NCBI RefSeq assembly: GCF_900167125.1
Contig: NZ_FUYC01000007.1
Location: forward strand, 49,401 to 113,400
DNA length: 64,000 nt
Origin: Paucidesulfovibrio gracilis DSM 16080
GTDB taxonomy: Bacteria; Desulfobacterota; Desulfovibrionia; Desulfovibrionales; Desulfovibrionaceae
Direction: 5' to 3'
The position numbers and the translations under genes were made by a program. The notes under the pieces are model-generated. The model saw nothing but the letters and a program-made list of their open reading frames with translations, searched no databases and was not told the origin of the DNA. Shown piece after piece: positions 34,980 through 43,324 of this stretch (the stretch's first letter is position 1; every line of letters begins with the position of its first letter).

Positions 34980-35716
34980 ACCGCTCTGTCCCCCCGGGGC
35001 AACCCGGGCCGCTTTCCCCTCCTGCCGCCCCCCATCAGGCGCCACCTCTCTGGACTCGCCCGGAGTTGCGGAGAGTTGCAGGAGACACGCTGCGCCCTGG
35101 CGGTCTGGAACTGACCACCCGACTCGCCGAAACAATGCATCTATGCCCGGGCATGCGAGTGCTGGACGTGGGATGCGGGTTGGGAAGCACTGTACGTTTC
35201 CTCAGACGGCGCTTCGGCGTATGCGCCCTGGGGCTGGATCTCGCCCCTGGCACGGAGCATCCATCGCTTCCACTGATGCAGGGCAACGCCGACGCCCTGC
35301 CTTTGCCGCCCGACTCCATGGATGCGGTCTTCTGCGAATGCGTGCTCTCCCTTCAACACGACCCCGGCAAGGTACTGCGGGAGCTGCATCGAGTGCTGCG
35401 CCCCGGAGGGATGCTTGGTCTTTCGGATCTCTATCGCATTGCAGAAGGCCGGACCAAGGCTGCCTGTCCAACTATTCCCGGAAACCGTTCCCCCGAAACG
35501 GAAACGTCCTGCACAAAAACCTCTTTCACCCAAGCCGATCTCTTGGAACATCTTCGCCTTGCTGGATTATACGCTATCCGATTTGAGGACCATTCCCCGC
35601 TGCTACGGGACTTGGCCGCCAAGCTCACCTGGGCTGGCATTTCCCCGGACGCCTGCCGTGCCGGTGCGGGATATTGTCTGGTTTCGGCGCACAAGCCAAA
35701 ACCACAACGCTCCTAG
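34976..35716 (+). CDS. class I SAM-dependent methyltransferase (DVU_1556-type)
   Basis: A 246-residue methyltransferase. The SAM-binding motif I is MRVLDVGCGLGSTVRFL; motif II is ALGLDLAPG and the post-motif DALPLPPDSMDAVFCECVLSL with HRVLRPGGMLGLSDL follow in order. A short Pro-rich N-terminus precedes it. I start at GTG 34976, which overlaps the previous stop and follows GGAGG at 34968-34972. It lies in the mop accessory operon next to a radical SAM gene; the methylated target is unknown. Confidence 0.85.
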   Translation: MNRSVPPGQPGPLSPPAAPHQAPPLWTRPELRRVAGDTLRPGGLELTTRLAETMHLCPGMRVLDVGCGLGSTVRFLRRRFGVCALGLDLAPGTEHPSLPLMQGNADALPLPPDSMDAVFCECVLSLQHDPGKVLRELHRVLRPGGMLGLSDLYRIAEGRTKAACPTIPGNRSPETETSCTKTSFTQADLLEHLRLAGLYAIRFEDHSPLLRDLAAKLTWAGISPDACRAGAGYCLVSAHKPKPQRS

Positions 35717-35729
35717 GAGGACAATGACA

Positions 35730-36194
35730 ATGAACGACATGGACCTGACCTTGATGCGCCTTTCGGGTGCCGGGTATTGTTGCAGTCAGATCATGCTCTT
35801 GCTCGGCCTGGAAGAAACCGGCCGCTCCAATACAGACTTGGTCCGTGCCATGGCCGGACTTTGTAACGGACTGGGGGATTGTTCCGGTCCTTGCGGCGTT
35901 CTTACGGGGGGATTGTGTTTGCTTGCCTTTTACGCGGGCAAAGGACTGGATCACGAGCAGGAAGATGAGCGCCTGCCGTTGCTGCTTTCCGAATTGCGCG
36001 AATGGTTCGGTAAAACCGCCTGCAGCGAATTTGGCGGCACCACCTGCAAGGCCATTCTCGGCGGCGAATGCGGCAGGCCCGATCCCCAACGTTGCGGCGG
36101 CCTGCTTGCCAAAACCCATGCCCGGGTGCGGGAACTCCTGGTGGAAAACGGCCTGGACCCAAGCCAGGGCAGGGAGCTACCCGATGCCTTCTGA
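35730..36194 (+). CDS. C-GCAxxG-C-C family redox protein (DVU_1555-type)
   Basis: A 154-residue cysteine-rich protein: GAGYCCSQIMLLLGLE, LCNGLGDCSGPCGVLTGGLCLL, TACSEFGGTTCKAILGGECG and RCGGLLAKT. The order resembles the C_GCAxxG_C_C family, which is thought to bind a metal or iron-sulfur centre. I chose ATG 35730 because AGGAGG ends nine bases upstream; ATG 35724 is only three bases from it. It overlaps the radical SAM gene by 11 bases. Confidence 0.82.
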   Translation: MNDMDLTLMRLSGAGYCCSQIMLLLGLEETGRSNTDLVRAMAGLCNGLGDCSGPCGVLTGGLCLLAFYAGKGLDHEQEDERLPLLLSELREWFGKTACSEFGGTTCKAILGGECGRPDPQRCGGLLAKTHARVRELLVENGLDPSQGRELPDAF

Positions 36195-37656
36195 GTCGCG
36201 CTTCCTCCGGGGGACGCAGAGCGTCTGTCCGGTATGCTTACGCACAATCCCCGCAAGCATCGAAGAAGAGGGGAACAACGCCTACCTCGCCAAGCGCTGT
36301 CCGAAACACGGGCTGTTCCGCTGCATAATCTGGCGGGGCAATCCCGGCCAGGAGCTTTCCCGCTGGAGCCGACCCAAAATTCCCTCGCGGCCGCGCATCC
36401 CCGCGACAGCCATTGAACGGGGATGCCCCTACGACTGCGGACTTTGCCCGGACCACCGCCAACACACCTGCACCGCGCTTTTGGAAATCACCTGGCGCTG
36501 TAATCTCGCCTGTCCGGTCTGCTTTGCGTCGGCAGGCGTTCCGAAACGCCCGGATCTGACCAAACCCGAAGTGGAACACATGTTGCGCGAGGTCATGCGC
36601 CTGTCCGGACCCTGCAATATCCAATTCTCCGGAGGAGAGCCGTCCATTCACCCGGACTTGCCCTTTTTCATATCCCTGGCCAAGCAGATCGGATTTCCCT
36701 TCGTGCAACTGAACACCAACGGATTGCGCGCCGCCCGGGAAAAAAGCTTCGCACCGGCCATGGCCCGGGCCGGGCTGGACTCCGTGTTCCTGCAGTTCGA
36801 CTCCCACCGACCGGAGCCATATGAACAGTTGCGGGGAGCCTCCCTGCTTGAGGAAAAACTCCTGGCCGTGGAACGGTTCATTGCCGCCGGCATCGGTGTG
36901 GTGCTCGTGCCCACGGTGATTCCCGGCGTCAATGATCAAGACCTGGGCGGGCTGCTGGAATTGGCGGCCTCACGTTCACCCGGGGTCCGCGGCATTCATT
37001 TCCAACCCGTCAGCTATTTTGGACGTTTCCCTGCTTCCCCGGCGGATCAGGCTCGCATCACGCTCCCTGAAGTGATGCGGGGATTGGAAGAACAGACCAA
37101 CGGCCTGATTCACGCCCGCGATTTTTTACCACCTGCATGCGAGCACGCCCGATGCTCGTTCCACGCCAATTATCTGGTCAATGAAGATCAAAGTCTGACC
37201 TTACTTTCGGAACAACGCGCCTGCTGTTCCGGCAAGGTGGAACCCATCCCGGCGAAAACCGGAGCGGATCAGTCCAAAGCCTTTGTCAGCCGCCAATGGT
37301 CTGCACCCACCCATCACACGGGCACAGCACCCTCCGAGGACGATGCAGCACCAAAGCAGTCCCCGCAGCCCGCTGCGCGGCTGCCCATGGCTCCCCATGG
37401 GACGGAGAAAGCCAGGCCAACGGTTCCCATGGACGACCTGGACCGTTTTCTGGCCAGAGCCGCCACGCACCGGCTCGCTGTTTCGGCCATGGCCTTTCAA
37501 GATGCCTGGTCCCTGGACCTGGACCGACTGCGTGGCTGCTGCATTCATGTGGTTACAACCGATGGAAGGCTGATCCCGTTTTGTGCCTACAACCTCACGG
37601 CCGTGGATGGGCGGCCGCTCTACCGGAACACCCATGGTCACGCGGTCCTGGCTTGA
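36184..37656 (+). CDS. radical SAM protein (TrsS-like), cysteine form
   Basis: A 490-residue radical SAM enzyme. Cysteine knuckles at the N-terminus (VCPVCLRTIPA; GCPYDCGLCPDHRQHTC) precede the cluster motif WRCNLACPVCFASAG (CxxxCxxC). Further core motifs are IQFSGGEPSIHPDL and QLNTNGLRAA. A later RACCSGKVE segment and a C-terminal domain (about 400-490) ending in a second cysteine pair (RGCCIHVV.. IPFCAYN) follow. Homologs of this type, called TrsS, are sometimes selenoproteins; here no in-frame UGA is used. The substrate is unknown. It overlaps both neighbours. Confidence 0.85.
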   Translation: MPSESRFLRGTQSVCPVCLRTIPASIEEEGNNAYLAKRCPKHGLFRCIIWRGNPGQELSRWSRPKIPSRPRIPATAIERGCPYDCGLCPDHRQHTCTALLEITWRCNLACPVCFASAGVPKRPDLTKPEVEHMLREVMRLSGPCNIQFSGGEPSIHPDLPFFISLAKQIGFPFVQLNTNGLRAAREKSFAPAMARAGLDSVFLQFDSHRPEPYEQLRGASLLEEKLLAVERFIAAGIGVVLVPTVIPGVNDQDLGGLLELAASRSPGVRGIHFQPVSYFGRFPASPADQARITLPEVMRGLEEQTNGLIHARDFLPPACEHARCSFHANYLVNEDQSLTLLSEQRACCSGKVEPIPAKTGADQSKAFVSRQWSAPTHHTGTAPSEDDAAPKQSPQPAARLPMAPHGTEKARPTVPMDDLDRFLARAATHRLAVSAMAFQDAWSLDLDRLRGCCIHVVTTDGRLIPFCAYNLTAVDGRPLYRNTHGHAVLA

Positions 37657-39019
37657 CCGATGGCTGGCGGAAGCCCTGGTGCAAAACAACGCATCAGCTC
37701 CTCCGCCCGATTCGGCGATCTCCCGCCTTGCGCTGCTCCAGTACCAGGGCAGGCAATGCCGACGGACAGTGGACAATGCCCGGAAAAACAGCCCGTTTTA
37801 CCGGACGGCGTTGCGTCACGTCCGTTTTGCGGAGCATGAATTTCCACAATCCCTGACCGCGCTTCCTCTGACCTCGGCCCATGACCTTCGGGAGCATCCC
37901 CATGCATTCCTCGCGGCGTCACAGGACGAAGTGGCCCGGGTGGTCAGCATCCCCAGCTCCGGCACCAGCGGACCGGGCAAACGAATATTTTTCACGCCCA
38001 ATGACCTGGAACGCATTCGGCATTTCTTTCGACGAGGCATGCGGAATCTTGTTCAACCGGGCGAAACAGCGCTGGTACTCCTGCCCGGCGAACGTCCGGA
38101 CAGCGTTGGCAGGCTCCTCGGTGACGCGTTGTCGTCCTTTGACGTGCGTGCCTTGGTATGCGGTCCCCTGGAATCTCCTTTGGGGACCCTGCACCGAATG
38201 ACACGGGAAAACGTCCGCTGCGTGGTCGGTTCCCCGGCCCATGTGCATATCCTTGCCGCGCATGCCCGGTACGGGGAAGACAGCCCCAAACCCCGACTTC
38301 GCTCGGCGCTGCTCTGCTGGGACGCGGTGCCTCCGGCCCTGGCGCACGCTGTGGAGCAAGGGCTGCACTGTCGGGCCTTTCACCACTGGGGCATGGTGGA
38401 AACAGGACTGGGCGGCGCAGTGGAATGCGGCCGCGCCCCGGGGATGCATCTGCGCGAAGCCGATCTGTACGTGGAGATCCTCTGCCCCGGAACAGGCCGA
38501 CTTGTCCCGGACGGTGAATGGGGTGAAATCGTCGTGACCACGTTGACACGCCGTGCCATGCCGCTGATTCGATACCGCACAGGAGACCGGGGCCGCATCC
38601 TGCCCGGGACGTGTCCCTGCGGCAGTATTCTGCGTCGCCTTGACCCAGCCGTGCGTCGGCTGCCCCAAGATACCACGCACAATTCCAATCAAAACGGTTC
38701 CCCACTGGACGCGGCCGCCCTTGGTGACATACTTTACGCAGTGCCGGGCTTGGCCGACTTTGCCGTGCAGGCGCCCTCGCCCCATCAGCAACCTGCAAAC
38801 GTAACGATACAAGTCAGCACGGTGGCCCATGCGGGAAGTTCTGCGGAAGATGCCGTACTGCAACAAGTGCGACAAGCGATTCAACAACTTTCCTCCTTGC
38901 CATGCGATCCGGCCGACGTATGCATCACGGCCACCGGACACGGCGCTCCCGTCCTGCCGGGACTACAAAAACGCGTGCTCAACATGCCCACGCCACCTCT
39001 TCAGGAGACCTCTTCATGA
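37634..39019 (+). CDS. AMP-dependent ligase-like protein (DVU_1553-type, PaaK-related)
   Basis: A 461-residue protein of the adenylate-forming superfamily, closest in layout to phenylacetate-CoA ligase. RVVSIPSSGTSGPGKRIFFT is the P-loop-like A3 motif; FHHWGMVETGLGGAVECG and RYRTGDRGRILPGTCPCGS match the A5 and A7 regions. The CxCGS stretch is also typical of PaaK relatives. Its presence inside a molybdoenzyme operon is unexpected. It begins 23 bases inside the radical SAM gene and its stop overlaps xdhC. Activity on a carboxylate is inferred only from family. Confidence 0.78.
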   Translation: MVTRSWLDRWLAEALVQNNASAPPPDSAISRLALLQYQGRQCRRTVDNARKNSPFYRTALRHVRFAEHEFPQSLTALPLTSAHDLREHPHAFLAASQDEVARVVSIPSSGTSGPGKRIFFTPNDLERIRHFFRRGMRNLVQPGETALVLLPGERPDSVGRLLGDALSSFDVRALVCGPLESPLGTLHRMTRENVRCVVGSPAHVHILAAHARYGEDSPKPRLRSALLCWDAVPPALAHAVEQGLHCRAFHHWGMVETGLGGAVECGRAPGMHLREADLYVEILCPGTGRLVPDGEWGEIVVTTLTRRAMPLIRYRTGDRGRILPGTCPCGSILRRLDPAVRRLPQDTTHNSNQNGSPLDAAALGDILYAVPGLADFAVQAPSPHQQPANVTIQVSTVAHAGSSAEDAVLQQVRQAIQQLSSLPCDPADVCITATGHGAPVLPGLQKRVLNMPTPPLQETSS

Positions 39020-40098
39020 CACACCTGCTACGCGATACCCTCACCCTGCTGGACCGCGGCGAATCCGTGGTCCTCGCCACCATCGTGGATTCCCACGGCT
39101 CCACTCCCCGTTCCTCCGGAGCAAAGATGACGGTACGCCGTCCCGGATGCACCGGGGAAGGCATCCTCGGCACCGTGGGTGGCGGCATCACCGAAGCCAT
39201 GGCGATTCGCGAGGCAGGCGAACTGTTCGACACGCCCCCCGGAACGGCCCGACTGCGCGAACTCAACCTGAACCGCGACCTGGCCGCGGGAACCGATATG
39301 ATTTGCGGCGGGGAATTCCGCCTCCTGTTGGAACACGTGACTCCGAACAGTTCCGCAGCAAAGGCCATGTCGATTCAGAACAAGGCGTTGCGCCACGGCC
39401 GGGCCAGCATTTTGCTGGTTCGACTCGTACAGGAAGACACGCAAGACAACATACGAACCGCGGACCACGAAGTGGTGCTCCAGGACCAGCCGGAAAAGGC
39501 AAACGGCAATGCCATACCGGACGATGTGCGGGGACGGTTGCTCCACCTGACCCGCTCTCGGGGGACGGTAGGACTTCATTGCCTGGACGATCAACGCTTC
39601 CTGGCCGAACCTGTCTATCCTCCGGCCCCCGTATTTCTGTATGGTGCCGGGCATGTTTCGCGATGCACCGCCAAATTAACGGCCATGATGGGCTTTCGTA
39701 CCGTGGTGTTGGACGATCGCGAAGATTTCGCCAACCAGGACCGTTTTCCAGAAGCGGATCAAATCGTGGTTCTTGACGACTTTCACAATGCAGTAGACCC
39801 TGAAGTCGTGAAAGAAAATGCGTATGTCGTCATCCTCACCAGAGGACACGCCCACGATAAGACCGTGCTGGGACAGGCGCTCCGTACCCCGGCCCGATAC
39901 GTCGGTATGATCGGCAGCAAGAAAAAAAAGAACGACGTCTACGCGGCACTGGGCAAGGAAGGGTTCACGGATCAGGATCTAGAGCGCTGCCACTGCCCCA
40001 TCGGTCTGGCCATTAATGTACAGACACCGGAAGAAATCGCGCTGAGCATCGTCGGCGAGCTGGTGCATCTGCGCGGCGCGCCCGGGAAACAAGGGTAA
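39016..40098 (+). CDS. xdhC: XdhC family molybdenum-hydroxylase maturation factor
   Basis: A 360-residue protein of the XdhC/CoxI family that binds molybdopterin cofactor and helps sulfuration and insertion into xanthine-dehydrogenase-type enzymes. The N-terminal domain shows LATIVDSHGSTPRSSGAKM and TVGGGITEA; the C-terminal Rossmann domain shows FLYGAGHVSRCTAKLTAMMGF, TRGHAHDKTVLGQAL, YVGMIGSKKKK and CPIGLAI. ATG 39016 overlaps the upstream stop. It strongly links the operon to mop. Confidence 0.94.
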   Translation: MTHLLRDTLTLLDRGESVVLATIVDSHGSTPRSSGAKMTVRRPGCTGEGILGTVGGGITEAMAIREAGELFDTPPGTARLRELNLNRDLAAGTDMICGGEFRLLLEHVTPNSSAAKAMSIQNKALRHGRASILLVRLVQEDTQDNIRTADHEVVLQDQPEKANGNAIPDDVRGRLLHLTRSRGTVGLHCLDDQRFLAEPVYPPAPVFLYGAGHVSRCTAKLTAMMGFRTVVLDDREDFANQDRFPEADQIVVLDDFHNAVDPEVVKENAYVVILTRGHAHDKTVLGQALRTPARYVGMIGSKKKKNDVYAALGKEGFTDQDLERCHCPIGLAINVQTPEEIALSIVGELVHLRGAPGKQG

Positions 40099-40117
40099 CC
40101 TTACCGAGGAACGGCTT

Positions 40118-41242
40118 ATGCTTCGCTTTTCCGCCATTATTCTGGCCGCGGGGTTTTCGTCCCGCATGGGCCAATTCAAACCGCTGCTTCCGTTGGGAGG
40201 TGTTCCCGCTTTGGAGCGGCTGCTCCAAAGCTTTGCCCAGGCCGGGATCCCCTCTCCTATTATCGTCACGGGACACAACGCTGAACAAATTACCCCCCTT
40301 GGTCTGACCTATGATTCCGTCATGGTCCACAACCCCGATCATGCGTCCGGCATGTTCGGATCCGTTTTGACCGGTGTGAGCGCACTGCCGAATGACATCG
40401 ACGCCTTTTTTCTGCTCCCCGTGGACATCCCGCTGATCCGCCCCCAAACCTTGCAACGGCTGAGCGCGCACTTTGTCAAGCACCGCGCCTTAATCACCCA
40501 TCCGGTCTTTGAGGAAACACCAGGACACCCGCCATTGCTGCGACAGGACATGATTCCGCGCATTCTGGCTCACGACGGTCAAGGTGGTCTGCGCGCCGTA
40601 CTGGAAGCCCATGCAGAGGAGGCCGCACTGGTACCCGTGGCTGACCAGGGCATTCTTTTGGATATGGATCATCCTGAAGAGTACCGCCGCCTGGACCAAC
40701 GCGCCACCCGCGACTATCCGCTGGATGGGGAATGCGATGCCCTGCTGGACCTGGCGCACACGCCGGAGACCATCCGTTTGCATTGCCGGGCCGTGGCCGA
40801 CCTCGCAGTACGCATGACCGCCCTCCTCAATGCATCCCTTCCCGAAGAGGCAACGCCCCTAGACGTCACCCTGACACGAAGCGCCGCCCTGGTGCATGAC
40901 GTGGCCCGCGCCAAAGCAAAACACGCTCAAGCCGGTGCCAACTTCCTTTTGGAGCATGGTTTTCCCGCAGCAGCCCCCATTGTACGCGACCACGTGGATC
41001 TGAACCCGGACGACATCACGCAAATCACAGAACGCGAAATCGTATTCCTGGCAGATAAATTCGTGCAAGGAACCCAACGCGTCCCGCTGGAACAGCGATA
41101 TCTCGCAAAGCAAAAAAAATTTCAAAACAATCCAGAAGCCGTACAAGCCGTCACGAGTCGGTTGGACCGCGCCCGCCGTGTCCTGGCCATCTACCTGGAG
41201 CAGGCTGGTCCGGCTGCCCGCCGACTATTGCAGGTGGGATGA
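40118..41242 (+). CDS. MobA/MocA-like nucleotidyltransferase fused to an HD-type domain
   Basis: A 374-residue protein. Residues 1-200 are an NTP-transferase of the MobA/MocA type (AIILAAGFSSRMGQFKPLLPLGG, with FFLLPVDIPLIRP as metal site), likely making a dinucleotide form of the molybdenum cofactor. Residues 210-370 resemble an HD phosphohydrolase (RLHCRAVADLA, SAALVHDVARAKAKH, EREIVFLADKFVQG). This fusion is named DVU_1551-type NTP transferase in related genomes. GAGGA lies seven bases before ATG 40118. Confidence 0.87.
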   Translation: MLRFSAIILAAGFSSRMGQFKPLLPLGGVPALERLLQSFAQAGIPSPIIVTGHNAEQITPLGLTYDSVMVHNPDHASGMFGSVLTGVSALPNDIDAFFLLPVDIPLIRPQTLQRLSAHFVKHRALITHPVFEETPGHPPLLRQDMIPRILAHDGQGGLRAVLEAHAEEAALVPVADQGILLDMDHPEEYRRLDQRATRDYPLDGECDALLDLAHTPETIRLHCRAVADLAVRMTALLNASLPEEATPLDVTLTRSAALVHDVARAKAKHAQAGANFLLEHGFPAAAPIVRDHVDLNPDDITQITEREIVFLADKFVQGTQRVPLEQRYLAKQKKFQNNPEAVQAVTSRLDRARRVLAIYLEQAGPAARRLLQVG

Positions 41243-41243
41243 C

Positions 41244-41945
41244 ATGCTCGTGCTCATTCGCCATGCGGCCACTATTCCCACGGCGAAAAAAACATACATC
41301 GGCACCACGGATCTGCCTCTCAGCCCCAAAGGGGAGGCACAAGCCCGAGAACTCGGCAGCGTCTTTGCCGCGGGTGCCGTTCGCGCAATTTACACCTCGC
41401 CCCTGCAACGGACTCTTCAAACCGCCTCCCAACTGGCTCAAGCGCAAAACCGGCCGGTCACCATCCTCAAAGATCTTCGGGAAATTCATCTGGGACAATG
41501 GGAAAATCGTCCCATGGCCGAAATTCGCGAACAAACACCCGACCAATACGCCGCCCGGGGAAACAATCTTGCGGACTTCCGGCCGCCCGAAGGCGAAAGT
41601 TTTTCGGACCTTGCACAACGGGCCTGGCCAATGCTGGAACAAATGGCCCATGGTCCCTTGCCCTGCGCCGTCGTCACCCATGCGGGAATTATTCGCGTCC
41701 TGCTCTGCCGCGTGCTCGGCCTTCCGTTGAACGATATTTTTCAATTTCGTCCAGGGCATCTTTGCTGTTGGGGGCTGAAACCAATTTCGTTGGAGGCGCA
41801 CTCCCCGAGCAATTCGCCCGACGAACAAGGTTCCGGTTCCTCCGCTCCCATTGATTTTTGTGGCGGGCCGGAATTGCGCTTCCGGGTCGCCTTTCAGAAC
41901 CTGCCTCCTGCCCAAACCGCCGCCCAACTGTGCACCACTGCCTAG
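41244..41945 (+). CDS. histidine phosphatase family protein
   Basis: A 233-residue phosphoglycerate mutase-like phosphatase. The catalytic His motif is LVLIRHAATIPT; YTSPLQRTLQTA, EIHLGQWENRPMAEI and the second His in AVVTHAGIIRVLLCR complete the active site. It resembles alpha-ribazole phosphatase and other broad histidine phosphatases. It starts one base after the nucleotidyltransferase stop, so it appears to be the last gene of the mop accessory operon. The substrate is unknown. Confidence 0.87.
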   Translation: MLVLIRHAATIPTAKKTYIGTTDLPLSPKGEAQARELGSVFAAGAVRAIYTSPLQRTLQTASQLAQAQNRPVTILKDLREIHLGQWENRPMAEIREQTPDQYAARGNNLADFRPPEGESFSDLAQRAWPMLEQMAHGPLPCAVVTHAGIIRVLLCRVLGLPLNDIFQFRPGHLCCWGLKPISLEAHSPSNSPDEQGSGSSAPIDFCGGPELRFRVAFQNLPPAQTAAQLCTTA

Positions 41946-42003
41946 CACGGCAAGACTCCGCACGAAAAAACACGCAAAAAACACGCAAAAAGACACTCAA
42001 CAC

Positions 42004-42027
42004 CTTGGTATAAATATCGATACCAAG
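42004..42027. promoter_or_regulatory. inverted repeat upstream of the CBS response regulator
   Basis: CTTGGTAT at 42004-42011 and ATACCAAG at 42020-42027 form a perfect 8-base inverted repeat around eight AT-rich bases. It has no following T run, so an operator is more likely than a terminator. The cognate factor is unknown. Confidence 0.35.
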
Positions 42028-42151
42028 TGGCACACCGATTGCTTTTCTTCCTCGCAGAATCGGACATGCCCGCCTCCCGGATTGCCCGGGACGGCCGAAT
42101 GGAATCCGCCGCCCTCCAGCGCGACGGGAACAGGCCAAGGAGTTGAGGAAC

Positions 42152-43051
42152 ATGATGAACATTCGCGTACTGCTGGTGGATGACGATGATCGCTTCCGCA
42201 GCAATATGGCCCGGCTGCTCGAATCCAAAGGATTTGAGATCGTCACCGCCCAAAGCGCCCAGGAAGCGTTGTCCATGGTGGATCAAGATCCGGACGTGGT
42301 CATTACGGACTTTCAAATGCCCGGGATGAACGGCAACGAATTCGTCGAGGCTTTCAAGGAACGCCGCCCCACCACCCAGGTCATCATGCTGACGGGACAC
42401 GGATCCATCAAAAGCGCTGTGGATGCTTACTGCGACGGCGCGTTCGACTATCTGACCAAGCCCTGCGAAATCAATTATCTCGCATCGCGCATCGTGGATG
42501 CCTATAAGTCCACCTACGAAGGATGGCAGGCGGAAATATGCGCCGAAGATCTCATGATTCCCCTGAGCGAATACACCACTATCCGCGAGACCGAGAGCGT
42601 GTTGCGTGCCGTACAAAAGCTGCGTGAACATAACGAACGCGTCATGGCCACGGATGTGACCTCGGACCGGGGACATCGCTCCATCATCGTGCTGAACGAG
42701 CAGGACCAGCCCGTGGGGTATCTGACCATCCGCGACCTGGTTACCGCCCTGTACAAGGCGCACGTGTCCGCTCAGCCCCAGTCCAAAGAAACCACCAGGT
42801 TCTCGCACTTCTTCTGGGACGGCGTTTTCACCCGCCAGGTGGAAGACCTTTTGGACGTTCTGATCAAAGACGTCATGACCGCCCACACCGTGCGCATCGA
42901 AACCAACGCCTCGCTCATCGAAGTGGCGGAAAAGATGTTCTCGCACAATCTGCAACGGATTCTCGTGGAAGATGAAGGCAAGGTCGTGGGCATTATCCGC
43001 GACCACGAACTCTACGCGGAAATCGACCGTATCGCCAAGTCCGCCCACTGA
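42152..43051 (+). CDS. response regulator with CBS domains
   Basis: A 299-residue protein. An N-terminal receiver domain (1-120) has the acidic VDDDD patch, phospho-acceptor D53 in VVITDFQMPGMNG and the conserved K in LTKP. A CBS pair follows: EDLMIPLSEYTTIRETESVLRAV.. VTALY (about 130-210) and VLIKDVMTAHTVRIETNASL.. IIRDHELYAEI (about 235-290). CBS pairs usually bind adenine nucleotides, so phosphorylation and energy state may be integrated. There is no DNA-binding domain or partner kinase adjacent. AAGGAG lies nine bases upstream of ATG 42152; ATG 42155 is an alternative. Confidence 0.88.
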   Translation: MMNIRVLLVDDDDRFRSNMARLLESKGFEIVTAQSAQEALSMVDQDPDVVITDFQMPGMNGNEFVEAFKERRPTTQVIMLTGHGSIKSAVDAYCDGAFDYLTKPCEINYLASRIVDAYKSTYEGWQAEICAEDLMIPLSEYTTIRETESVLRAVQKLREHNERVMATDVTSDRGHRSIIVLNEQDQPVGYLTIRDLVTALYKAHVSAQPQSKETTRFSHFFWDGVFTRQVEDLLDVLIKDVMTAHTVRIETNASLIEVAEKMFSHNLQRILVEDEGKVVGIIRDHELYAEIDRIAKSAH

Positions 43052-43160
43052 CCTGACGATACGGATTCGAGGACGTGGAGCATTCCCCCAAGTGCCACGC
43101 GTCCACATACAGAAGCCAAGGAAACAACAGGCCAAGGCTTCACCCTCCTCCCCTCACCCT

Positions 43161-43197
43161 CCCCGACGGAAGCGCCCTCTTCCGTCGGGGTTCTTTT
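43161..43197 (+). terminator. terminator after the CBS response regulator
   Basis: CCCCGACGGAAG and CTTCCGTCGGGG form a perfect 12-base stem with a six-base loop, followed by TTCTTTT. It ends the plus-strand unit. Confidence 0.92.
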
Positions 43198-43260
43198 CTC
43201 CAGCCTGCCTTTGCCGAACAACAATGCAACATCTCGGTCGGTGCGTTTCTCTCGCCGCCC

Positions 43261-43295
43261 AAAAGAGAGGGGCTTCGGCACACAGTCGAAGCCCC
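43261..43295 (-). terminator. terminator of the rnf-apbE operon
   Basis: On the minus strand GGGGCTTCG (43295-43287) pairs with CGAAGCCCC (43277-43269) around a nine-base loop and is followed by TCTCTTTT. It lies 30 bases after the apbE stop. Confidence 0.85.
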
Positions 43296-43324
43296 AGCGT
43301 AAGGGTGTCCATGCGGTCTATGAA

